Below are positions 1 to 5,462 of a DNA stretch of 8,336 nt, piece after piece. The position numbers and the translations under genes are program-made. Origin of the DNA: JAPOPJ01 sp964538885. Its GTDB lineage: Archaea; Thermoproteota; Nitrososphaeria; Nitrososphaerales; Nitrosopumilaceae. The stretch lies in NCBI GenBank assembly GCA_964538885.1, contig CAZIHR010000076.1, positions 1-8,336 on the forward strand, read 5' to 3'. Under the pieces are notes generated by a model. It was given only the letters and a program-made list of their open reading frames with translations. It was not told the DNA's origin and did not search any database. Every line of letters starts with the position of its first letter. Position 1 is the stretch's first letter.

Positions 1-39
1 CTTTCTCTTTCCAATGTCAATTCCAATGCTTACGTTCAT
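1..39 (-). CDS. IS110-like transposase, N-terminal fragment (runs off the window)
   Basis: Only the first 13 codons are in view, reading MNVSIGIDIGKRK; the rest lies beyond base 1. The hydrophobic strand followed by G-I-D-x-x-K is how IS110-family transposases begin. Their RuvC-like DEDD domain has its first catalytic Asp here, which would be D8. In the family this enzyme excises a circular element and reinserts it at a sequence chosen by a bridge RNA. A perfect Shine-Dalgarno sits 8 bases before the ATG, unlike the TATA-led leaderless starts of the chromosomal genes. The upstream DNA is structured, as in IS110 left ends. Other RNase H/actin-fold proteins (PilM, FtsA, sugar kinases) also start with a GIDIG strand. 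They usually follow it with Ser or Thr rather than Lys, so IS110 is preferred but not proven. Confidence 0.65.
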   Translation of the reverse strand, partial: MNVSIGIDIGKRK

Positions 40-47
40 CCTTTCTA

Positions 48-56
48 TCACCTCCT
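48..56 (-). promoter_or_regulatory. Strong Shine-Dalgarno for the IS110-like transposase
   Basis: On the minus strand the bases read AGGAGGTGA, a perfect 9-base match to the anti-Shine-Dalgarno of 16S rRNA. It ends 8 bases before the ATG at 39..37, which fixes that start. Most other start codons in the window lack such a site and have a TATA-like box about 25-30 bases upstream instead. Confidence 0.8.
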
Positions 57-78
57 TGCGGATGTATGGTGAAACGAA

Positions 79-226
79 AGCTGCATACGCCTATCATAAA
101 ATAAAGCCAACTTAGACAGCAGCTCGGACTGCCCCATTCAATCACAAGGGCGCGGAGCCCATTTTTGTGTAGGGGTCGTTCCATCACAATAACTACGGCG
201 GGGTGGTTATCATGTCTTCAAACATG
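79..226 (-). ncRNA. Candidate IS110 bridge RNA
   Basis: Read on the minus strand, about 150 bases upstream of the transposase form successive hairpins. The first is CATGT/ACATG (226..222 with 215..211, 6-base loop). The second is ATAAC/GTTAT (210..206 with 193..189). The third is a long imperfect hairpin: four G-C pairs (175..172 with 135..132), an internal loop of 2 against 7 bases, CACAA/TTGTG (169..165 with 147..143), a 4-base bulge, and a GGGC/GCCC tip (160..157 with 151..148). The fourth is AGCTGC/GCAGCT (124..119 with 84..79) enclosing 34 bases. Bridge RNAs of the IS110 group are encoded in this place, are of similar length, and carry target- and donor-binding internal loops. The position and the 2/7 internal loop fit. 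The assignment of the loops and the ends of the RNA are inference. Confidence 0.45.
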
Positions 227-406
227 TCAAGTTGAAAAAATAACAAAATTACTTTGCAGTTGATCAGTATCAATCCAAAAAGACATCAGAGTATAATTTA
301 TTCTATTTGTAATATAGACCGACAATGAAAAGTACAAGTGTGGCTATTTGTTAAATCATCTAAAGTCAGCGTATCATATTGTAACATCACAAAAGAAATT
401 AGGCGG
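227..406. other. A+T-rich spacer between IS110-like end and ABC transporter gene
   Basis: No credible gene. The only reading frame that follows the transporter gene closely is a 29-codon minus-strand frame (387..298) that resembles nothing I recognise. The true junction between element and chromosome should lie here or slightly to the left. There is no obvious terminator hairpin for the transporter gene. Confidence 0.5.
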
Positions 407-1369
407 TCAATCCGCATCGTTGTACAGCCAACACCGGACATAACCAGAATCAGTCTTGAATTTGGGCGGGAGTTGTTTGCATTTTTCCATTGCCTCCGGA
501 CAACGGTCAATGAATCTACATTGAGTGGCAGGTTCTAGTAGACCCGGAGGAGTGCCGTGTATATATGAGGGCTTGTTGCCGTGCAGAACTGGAATTGATC
601 TCAATAGTCCTTGGGTATAGGGATGTTTCGGATTTTTGTAGACGGCATTAGAGGAGCCAAATTCGACCATCTGACCGCCATACATGATTCCAACCATATC
701 AGCCATTTCAGACAATATAGCCAAGTCATGTGTAATCAGCATAAATGATGTCCCCTGTCTTTTAAGATCCTTAAGCAAATCAATTATTCGTGCTTGAAGA
801 AGTACATCAAGGGCAGTTGTGGGCTCATCGGCGATAACGAATTTGGGTTTCAATAGTAATGCCATTGCAATTACTGCGCGTTGCTTCATTCCACCACTAA
901 GCTCATGTGGATATTTTTTCAGAATTGTCTCATCTAGGCCAACTGACTTTACTGCATCGATGATCAACTTGTCCGCGTCACCATCAATGCCATGCTGACG
1001 AAATATTTCAAGAAATTGGTTCTTTATTGTAAATACGGGATCAAGGGAATTCATTGCACCCTGAAAGATCATAGATATATTCTTCCACCTATAATCACTA
1101 TCAAAATCAGATTCTGTCATATCTAGAATCGATGTATCATCAAAAAGTATTCGGCCACTAGTTCTTACGCCAGACAACATACGAATTATGGCAAGCCCCA
1201 ACGTGCTTTTGCCACAAGCACTCTCTCCTGCAATGCCAATTGATTTTCCAGCATCCAGCTCAAAATCTACATCATCCACCGCATAAACGCGTTTATTAGA
1301 TGCCAAATACTGCACAGACAATCCAGTTATCTCTAGTTTATTCACACATGAGCAAACACATACTTGCAT
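407..1369 (-). CDS. DppD/OppD-type ABC transporter ATP-binding protein
   Basis: This is the ATPase subunit of a peptide- or nickel-type ABC importer; it powers uptake from the cytoplasmic face of the membrane. Visible motifs, in order: Walker A GESACGKST (48-56), Q-loop at Q103, signature LSGGMKQR (157-164), Walker B FVIADEP (177-183) with D-loop, and H-loop H214. The C-terminal oligopeptide-transporter extension has R-C-x-F-x-x-R-C-P-x5-C. The length of 320 aa is normal for the family. Four Cys in that tail (284, 290, 297, 313) could hold an iron-sulfur cluster, as in some OppD/DppD proteins. The ATG start gives an odd Cys-rich head (CVCSC); a GTG at codon 9 (1345..1343), giving MNKLEITGL, is a good alternative. 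No permease, binding protein or DppF lies beside it in view, and an IS110-like end follows. The substrate cannot be told. Confidence 0.9.
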   Translation of the reverse strand: MQVCVCSCVNKLEITGLSVQYLASNKRVYAVDDVDFELDAGKSIGIAGESACGKSTLGLAIIRMLSGVRTSGRILFDDTSILDMTESDFDSDYRWKNISMIFQGAMNSLDPVFTIKNQFLEIFRQHGIDGDADKLIIDAVKSVGLDETILKKYPHELSGGMKQRAVIAMALLLKPKFVIADEPTTALDVLLQARIIDLLKDLKRQGTSFMLITHDLAILSEMADMVGIMYGGQMVEFGSSNAVYKNPKHPYTQGLLRSIPVLHGNKPSYIHGTPPGLLEPATQCRFIDRCPEAMEKCKQLPPKFKTDSGYVRCWLYNDAD

Positions 1370-1924
1370 TTTTGTTTTAGGCCAGAAATGCGATTCTGTA
1401 ACTGCTTTTTGATGGCAATTCTAACTTAAAGGCACCACATGTATCAGCAGATGGTTTTCTTCAAAATAGAACTTGGGCAAAAGTAAGCTCTGATTGTTTG
1501 GTATATCAAGGAATTAGGATCCTTGCAGTGTCAATATGATGTGATTTTCATCTTGAAATATAATGTGTCACATGTTCGTTACATTATACGCATCAATAAA
1601 AAATGTCTCAGATGTATTTAGAATGATTTCCAGAATCAGAATTTTTAACAAAATCAGCACAAAAGTCTGCTGTGTTTAGTTGCTGTATATTCTCAAGCGT
1701 GTCAACAGACAGTTCATTGAGCTATAAAATATGCCTTTCAAGCTTTTGTGGTATCTTTGAGTTTCATTTGTTTGCATCATATTTTTTCTATGGCCAGTAA
1801 GGGATCTATTGCTCATGTTTGTACAATAAATTTCATAAATACATTACGATATACGATTGCGCTCAAGCTCTTCTGCAAGTCATTTATGATCACAGTTAAT
1901 TTGATAGTTAAATTTGGGTTGTAG
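1370..1924. other. Gene-free stretch between ABC transporter gene and tRNA-Tyr
   Basis: About 555 A+T-rich bases with no convincing gene. The best reading frame is a minus-strand 46-codon ATG frame (1816..1676). A stop-bounded frame overlaps it with a +1 shift and continues about 37 codons, so a decayed small gene is possible but unsupported. The stretch holds the inverted repeat listed separately. It should also hold the promoter of the transporter gene, for which I see no clear TATA box at the expected distance from either candidate start. Confidence 0.5.
1559..1588. repeat. 8-bp perfect inverted repeat with 14-base spacer
   Basis: TATAATGT (1559-1566) and ACATTATA (1581-1588) are perfect inverse complements. 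They lie about 190 bases upstream of the ABC transporter start. The size would suit a dimeric regulator site or a small RNA hairpin. Chance occurrence in A+T-rich DNA is not excluded. Confidence 0.4.
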
Positions 1925-2044
1925 TCCCAAGCGAAGGAATTGAACCTTCGACAACCCGGTTTCTGTATGCCTGATATGCTGCTATTCGGTCAGCCAGAGC
2001 CAACAACTACAGCCGGGAGCTCTACCAGGCTGAGCTAGCTTGGG
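1925..2044 (-). tRNA. tRNA-Tyr (GTA), intron-containing
   Basis: The minus strand folds into a full cloverleaf of 74 bases after removal of a 46-base intron. Acceptor stem CCCAAGC/GCTTGGG has C1-G72 and discriminator A73, the archaeal/eukaryal tRNA-Tyr identity set. Positions 8-9 are TA. The D arm is GCTC/GAGC around AGCCTGGTA, and the anticodon stem is CCCGG/CCGGG. The anticodon GTA is at 2010..2008. The variable loop is TTGTC, and the T arm is GAAGG/CCTTC around TTCAATT. CCA is not encoded. The gene lies head to head with the 202-aa gene at 2196. An A+T tract (TTTTTTAA, 2077..2070) about 29 bases upstream may be its box A. Confidence 0.95.
1961..2006 (-). other. 46-base tRNA intron at position 37/38 with bulge-helix-bulge
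   Basis: The intron follows G37 (2007) and ends before A38 (1960). Anticodon-loop bases CTGT (2012..2009) pair with ACAG (1966..1963) to make the 4-bp central helix. The bulges are AG|T at the 5' cut and AA|A at the 3' cut. This is the strict bulge-helix-bulge recognised by archaeal splicing endonuclease. The inner intron helix is weak; a GCTG/CAGC hairpin is possible inside. No reading frame. Confidence 0.9.
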
Positions 2045-2115
2045 ACAAAGAACACGATACCACATACCATTAAAAAACTATCTGTAATTTAGGCAGTACA
2101 TTAACAGCTACAAAA

Positions 2116-2123
2116 TTTATATG
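2116..2123 (+). promoter_or_regulatory. TATA-like box (distal) upstream of the 202-aa gene
   Basis: TTTATATG is close to the archaeal box A consensus. A start of transcription about 26 bases on, near 2146, would give the gene at 2196 a leader of roughly 50 bases. A second box lies nearer the gene, so this may be an alternative promoter. Confidence 0.4.
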
Positions 2124-2167
2124 ATATCTGTCAATGCCTGAATTTCTAGTCATGTTAAGATTGAAAG

Positions 2168-2175
2168 CATAAATA
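2168..2175 (+). promoter_or_regulatory. TATA-like box (proximal) upstream of the 202-aa gene
   Basis: CATAAATA is centred about 25 bases before the ATG at 2196. That predicts a transcript starting at or next to the start codon, as for leaderless archaeal mRNAs. It supports the chosen start. Confidence 0.5.
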
Positions 2176-2195
2176 CCCTAATCCCAAGCAGGATC

Positions 2196-2804
2196 ATGTC
2201 TGAGCTGGAACTGGTATATTCAGGGTATGTATGTGCCCCATACCTGCACAACTACGAGTCAGTAGAGCTAAAAGAGACATGGATGAACTCTAAGAATATC
2301 TCCAGCATGTATTTTGTGGCAAGCACTTTTTCTGATGAAGGTAAGATGTACTTTACAGAATCCACAAATCACTACATCGTGGCAAAATTCAATGACGATC
2401 GCGAAATTGTAGAAGATCTGGCAAAACACAATCAAGACAAGACAAGCTTTGTATTTAATATAAGAGACAGTCTGTTTTCAAGGGAAGTTGTGGGAAAGAC
2501 AAATTTTGTATCTATATATTATTTAGAGTATGGAGAACAACAAGACCTCCAAGAAATTGCAGACATACTACTAAAGAAGGAAAAGGTAGAAATTGCAGGA
2601 TTTGGAAACATGAGTACGGTCTGCACTGCACCATCAAGATTTACATTCCCATATGCAGAAAACATTCTAGTTATTGAAGTAACGAGTGAAAAGAGTCATC
2701 AAAGTGTCAAAAAATACTGTGAACAAACAAGGCGCGATGCCAATAGAAGGGGACTTACAATGACCAATTTACTCAGCTTGTCAATTTTAGAACAATTGAA
2801 ATAA
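2196..2804 (+). CDS. Hypothetical protein, 202 aa, unrecognised
   Basis: I do not recognise a family. The protein is soluble-looking, with no signal peptide or membrane segment. It has mixed alpha/beta character and aromatic-rich stretches (for example YLHNYESVEL near the N-terminus and FVSIYYLEYG mid-protein). It ends in a probable helical segment with basic residues (CEQTRRDANRRG) and a Leu-rich tail. Cys residues at about 13, 142 and 174 are not arranged as a metal site. The codon usage and the proximal TATA-like box make it a real gene. It ends about 30 bases before aIF5A, which has its own TATA-like box, so the two may be separately transcribed. It is probably a lineage-restricted protein. 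Confidence 0.8.
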   Translation: MSELELVYSGYVCAPYLHNYESVELKETWMNSKNISSMYFVASTFSDEGKMYFTESTNHYIVAKFNDDREIVEDLAKHNQDKTSFVFNIRDSLFSREVVGKTNFVSIYYLEYGEQQDLQEIADILLKKEKVEIAGFGNMSTVCTAPSRFTFPYAENILVIEVTSEKSHQSVKKYCEQTRRDANRRGLTMTNLLSLSILEQLK

Positions 2805-2808
2805 AAAA

Positions 2809-2816
2809 GTTAAATA
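2809..2816 (+). promoter_or_regulatory. TATA-like box of the aIF5A gene
   Basis: GTTAAATA is centred about 25 bases before the ATG at 2838, just after the stop codon of the preceding gene. It predicts a leaderless aIF5A transcript. Confidence 0.55.
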
Positions 2817-2837
2817 TTCGACACAAATCTGAATCCC

Positions 2838-3248
2838 ATGAGCAAGCCGGCGGACTTGGGATCTCTAAAAATTGGGTCGTACATTTTGCTTCCCGTAGGT
2901 GATCAAGCAACCGGTGAACCATGTAGGATAGTTGAATATGATACATCAAAACCAGGAAAGCATGGTGCGGCCAAAGCTAGAATTGTCGGTGTCGGTGTAT
3001 TTGACAGCCAGAAAAGACCCCATGTTGGACCAGTCAGCATGCAGATTCATGTACCATTAATTGACAAAAGAACTGGACAGATCATCTCAATAATAGGCGA
3101 CACAATACAACTAATGGATTCGGAGACTTTTGAGACTATAGATGTCACACTAGTAGACGATGAAATACGGGGCAATTTAGATAATGGCCAAAATGTGGAA
3201 TACTGGAAGGTAATGGACAGAACAAAGGTCATGCGCATTAAGAGTTGA
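2838..3248 (+). CDS. eif5A: Translation initiation factor 5A (aIF5A)
   Basis: aIF5A binds the ribosomal E site and helps peptide-bond formation at difficult sequences; it is the archaeal counterpart of eIF5A and bacterial EF-P. The N-terminal SH3-like domain carries the hypusination loop SKPGKHGAAK (37-46). K41 is the lysine that deoxyhypusine synthase modifies. The C-terminal OB-fold domain follows (about 70-136). The length of 136 aa is usual for archaea. The ATG is supported by the TATA-like box at 2809. The gene is followed by a candidate C/D guide RNA and then dph6, whose product completes another translation-factor modification. No deoxyhypusine synthase gene is in view. Confidence 0.97.
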   Translation: MSKPADLGSLKIGSYILLPVGDQATGEPCRIVEYDTSKPGKHGAAKARIVGVGVFDSQKRPHVGPVSMQIHVPLIDKRTGQIISIIGDTIQLMDSETFETIDVTLVDDEIRGNLDNGQNVEYWKVMDRTKVMRIKS

Positions 3249-3303
3249 TACATAAATGATGCCTACGCTTCTTTAAAATAGCCACACAATGCATACGATA
3301 ATT

Positions 3304-3369
3304 GGGTGCTGATGATGAGCGGAAAAGCCATCTGAGCGGTGATGATGATTATGAGTTATGAAGCATCCC
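3304..3369 (+). ncRNA. Candidate box C/D guide RNA (predicted target: C34 of elongator tRNA-Met)
   Basis: Elements in order: terminal stem GGGTGC (3304-3309); box C TGATGA (3310-3315); a 16-base guide; box D' CTGA (3332-3335); a 4-base spacer GCGG; box C' TGATGA (3340-3345); a 12-base guide (3346-3357); a box D variant ATGA (3358-3361); and a closing strand GCATCCC (3363-3369), which pairs with the first stem with one bulged T. The size of 66 bases suits archaeal C/D sRNAs. The second guide, TGATTATGAGTT, is complementary to AACTCATAATCA, the anticodon loop sequence of elongator tRNA-Met. The fifth base before box D, G3353, faces the C of the CAT anticodon, so the predicted mark is Cm34. Such guides are known in other archaea, including Haloferax. 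Weak points are ATGA instead of CTGA in box D, and C instead of a purine before box C. Confidence 0.65.
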
Positions 3370-3416
3370 ACTTTTATTCAAATAGAAATAATTCCGATAC
3401 ACGAATCCATCACACA

Positions 3417-4106
3417 TTGAAATTGGCATCACTATTTTCAGGTGGAAAAGACAGTGCATATGCTGCATTTTTGGCAAAACAACAAGGCCACGATATCAAA
3501 TGTCTGATTACCATATTGCCCAAGTCAGATGAGAGTCTCCTGCTACATCATCCCAATGCAACTTGGACATACATTCAAGCACAGTCAATGCAGATTCCGC
3601 ATATGACTGCCAGCGTAAAAGCGGGGGACGTTGTAGATGAGTTAGATACATTAAAAGATGTGGTGATGCGGGCAAAAAACGAATTTGATATAAACGGTAT
3701 AGTGCATGGAGGCATATCAAGCATATTTCAGTTGAACAAATTCCATGATCTATGTAAAAAATGTCATATAGAAATGGTAGCTCCCTTATGGCATACAAGT
3801 GCTCAAAAATACATGTTTGGATTAAACAGCGATGGATTTCAATATATAATTACAAGTGTGTCGGCAGGTGGCCTAGACAACACATGGCTGGGAAAACAGA
3901 TCAAAGAAGAGGATGTAATAATACTGGCAGATCTAGCTAAAAAATATGGATTTAATCTGAACTTTGAGGGCGGGGAGGCAGAAACGTTTGTTACAAACTG
4001 TCCCCTGTTCTCAAAACCCATCAAAATACAACATGGAAAAAGCTTCTGGGACGGATACAGGGGAAGGTTTGAAATAACAGATGCCATAGTAGAAAATGAT
4101 GCTTGA
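3417..4106 (+). CDS. dph6: Diphthine--ammonia ligase (Dph6-type ATP pyrophosphatase)
   Basis: Dph6 carries out the last step of diphthamide synthesis: it amidates diphthine on elongation factor 2 using ATP and ammonia. The PP-loop SGGKDS (8-13 from this start) binds ATP. VHGGISS (about 97-103), PLWH (about 124-127) and the family hallmark EGGEAETFV (about 184-192), followed by N-C-P-L-F, all match the DPH6/MJ0570 family. The frame is open back to a GTG at 3339, but that 26-residue head is unlike the family, and its first codons are the box C' repeat of the candidate guide RNA. TTG at 3417 gives MKLASLFSGGKDS, the usual family beginning, in 229 aa. TTG at 3423 is also possible. The 3' end overlaps srp54 by 11 bases, which implies co-transcription. 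No other diphthamide gene is in view. Confidence 0.9.
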   Translation: MKLASLFSGGKDSAYAAFLAKQQGHDIKCLITILPKSDESLLLHHPNATWTYIQAQSMQIPHMTASVKAGDVVDELDTLKDVVMRAKNEFDINGIVHGGISSIFQLNKFHDLCKKCHIEMVAPLWHTSAQKYMFGLNSDGFQYIITSVSAGGLDNTWLGKQIKEEDVIILADLAKKYGFNLNFEGGEAETFVTNCPLFSKPIKIQHGKSFWDGYRGRFEITDAIVENDA

Positions 4107-5427
4107 TGGTTTGAGAGATAACCTCCGGGCCGCAATCAAAAAGGTCGTAAAATCTTATGGTATAGACGAGGATCTAATCAAAGAATTGGCCAAGGATGTA
4201 CAAAGGGCACTGATACATTCGGATGTCAACGTAAGGCTCGTGTTAGAAATTACAAAAAAGCTAGAATACAGATCACTTCATGAATCTCCTCCACCAGGAC
4301 TCTCAAGAAGAGATCACATTGTCAAGATACTATACGATGAGCTCTCAAATTTGTTGGGCAAGGAGACAGGTTTTGAGTTCAAAGCAGATAGACAAAATAA
4401 AATTGTCATGTTGGGAATACAAGGAAGTGGAAAGACCACGGCCACAGCAAAGCTTGCCAAATTTCTAACAAAGCAGGGTTACTCTGTAGGAGTTATAGGT
4501 GCAGACACTTACAGGCCCGGTGCGCTGATCCAGCTGGAGACAATGTGTGAAAAGGCAAATGTAAAAGTATATGGAGAGGAAAATGTTGATGATGCGCCCA
4601 AGGTTGTTAAAAACGGACTAGAACACTTTGAGGGTCAGCCACTTGACATCATACTAATTGACACTGCAGGTAGACACAAAGAAGAGGGAGACTTGCTTGA
4701 TGAGATGAATCGCATCAACAAGGTAGCAAGTCCAGATCTTACGTTGCTTGTAATTGATGGCACAATAGGACAACAATGCTTCAAACAAGCAGATGCATTC
4801 AGTAAGACAGTTCCCGTGGGCGGCATCATGATAACAAAATTGGACAGTTCAGCAAAAGGTGGTGGTGCAATTGCAGCATCTGCCGCAACTGGAGCACAGA
4901 TCATGTATGTGGGGACGGGGGAGCGTATTGACGATCTGGAGAAATTTTCCCCCACCAGATTTGTGGGCAGATTACTCGGCATGGGGGATATTCAGGCAGT
5001 GCTAGATCTGGCAAAGAGACTAGAAAAAGAAGGTGACGAAGTCAGAATGAAGAGGATTGCAGGCGGAAAGATGAACATGGATGACTTTTTCTACCAACTA
5101 GAAGAGCTGGCAAATATGGGTTCACTGAAGACGGTTCTAGATAATATGCCTGGCTTTGCGGGGGCAGTCAAAAATGATCAGTTGGATCATATGGAAGATA
5201 AAATTACAAAATGGAGATATATTATTCAAAGTATGACTGTCGCCGAAAAAGAAGCTCCAACTGATCTGTTGAACGCATCCAGAATAAAGAGAATAGCACG
5301 CGGTTCAGGATGGCCAGAACATGATGTAAAAGACCTGCTCAAAAATTACAAAAATTCCAAGAATGTGATGAAGGCATCAAAAGGGCGACAAATGCAAGGT
5401 ATGCTGAGGCGCATGGGTTTGGGCTAG
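4096..5427 (+). CDS. srp54: Signal recognition particle GTPase SRP54
   Basis: SRP54 binds SRP RNA and the signal peptides of nascent proteins and, with FtsY, docks the ribosome at the Sec translocon. The N domain (1-about 95) is followed by the G domain: GIQGSGKTT (107-115), DTYRPGA (137-143), DTAGRH (189-194), TKLD (247-250) and GTGE (273-276). The Met-rich M domain runs from about 322, with NMPG (350-353), the RNA-binding helix RIKRIARGSG (396-405) and a C-terminal MLRRMGLG. The length of 443 aa is full size. The start overlaps the dph6 end by 11 bases. ATG at 4096 or the next codon, 4099, are both possible. No key residue is missing. The gene is translationally coupled to dph6, and pus10 follows 35 bases later. 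Confidence 0.98.
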   Translation: MMLDGLRDNLRAAIKKVVKSYGIDEDLIKELAKDVQRALIHSDVNVRLVLEITKKLEYRSLHESPPPGLSRRDHIVKILYDELSNLLGKETGFEFKADRQNKIVMLGIQGSGKTTATAKLAKFLTKQGYSVGVIGADTYRPGALIQLETMCEKANVKVYGEENVDDAPKVVKNGLEHFEGQPLDIILIDTAGRHKEEGDLLDEMNRINKVASPDLTLLVIDGTIGQQCFKQADAFSKTVPVGGIMITKLDSSAKGGGAIAASAATGAQIMYVGTGERIDDLEKFSPTRFVGRLLGMGDIQAVLDLAKRLEKEGDEVRMKRIAGGKMNMDDFFYQLEELANMGSLKTVLDNMPGFAGAVKNDQLDHMEDKITKWRYIIQSMTVAEKEAPTDLLNASRIKRIARGSGWPEHDVKDLLKNYKNSKNVMKASKGRQMQGMLRRMGLG

Positions 5428-5433
5428 ATTCCC

Positions 5434-5441
5434 TATTATAC
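5434..5441 (+). promoter_or_regulatory. TATA-like box of pus10
   Basis: TATTATAC, in the 35-base gap after srp54, is centred about 25 bases before the ATG at 5463. pus10 may thus have its own leaderless transcript besides read-through from srp54. Confidence 0.5.
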
Positions 5442-5462
5442 TATGGTGGCCAAACTGAAAAT

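Larger units (their letters stand above)
1..226 (-). mobile_element. Left-end region of an IS110-like insertion sequence (outer boundary uncertain)
   Basis: This block contains the start of the transposase reading frame and its structured upstream region. IS110 elements have no clear terminal inverted repeats and make no long target duplications, so the edge cannot be read from one side. I end it at the last hairpin (226) because the DNA becomes A+T-rich and unstructured beyond that. The true edge may lie anywhere from about 226 to 406, before the stop codon of the ABC transporter gene. By family convention this is the left end, upstream of the transposase. Confidence 0.55.

Noticed and set aside
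298..387. Minus-strand 29-codon frame right after the ABC ATPase stop, perhaps a truncated dppF
   Set aside because: Its sequence does not resemble the start of an ABC ATPase, has several Cys and His, and no Walker motif.
1343..1369. Cys-rich head MQVCVCSC of the ABC ATPase as a metal or lipid site
   Set aside because: It is more likely untranslated; the GTG at codon 9 gives a normal family N-terminus, and no lipobox or signal peptide exists.
1676..1816. Minus-strand 46-codon ATG frame in the gene-free stretch, with a +1-shifted continuation of about 37 codons
   Set aside because: No recognisable motif, no clear promoter, composition consistent with chance. A decayed gene is possible but nothing supports it.
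2116..2141. Possible second C/D RNA (ATGATAT followed by CTGA) upstream of the 202-aa gene
   Set aside because: The box C is degenerate, the boxes are only 10 bases apart, and there is no C'/D' pair. The TTTATATG part is better read as a TATA box.
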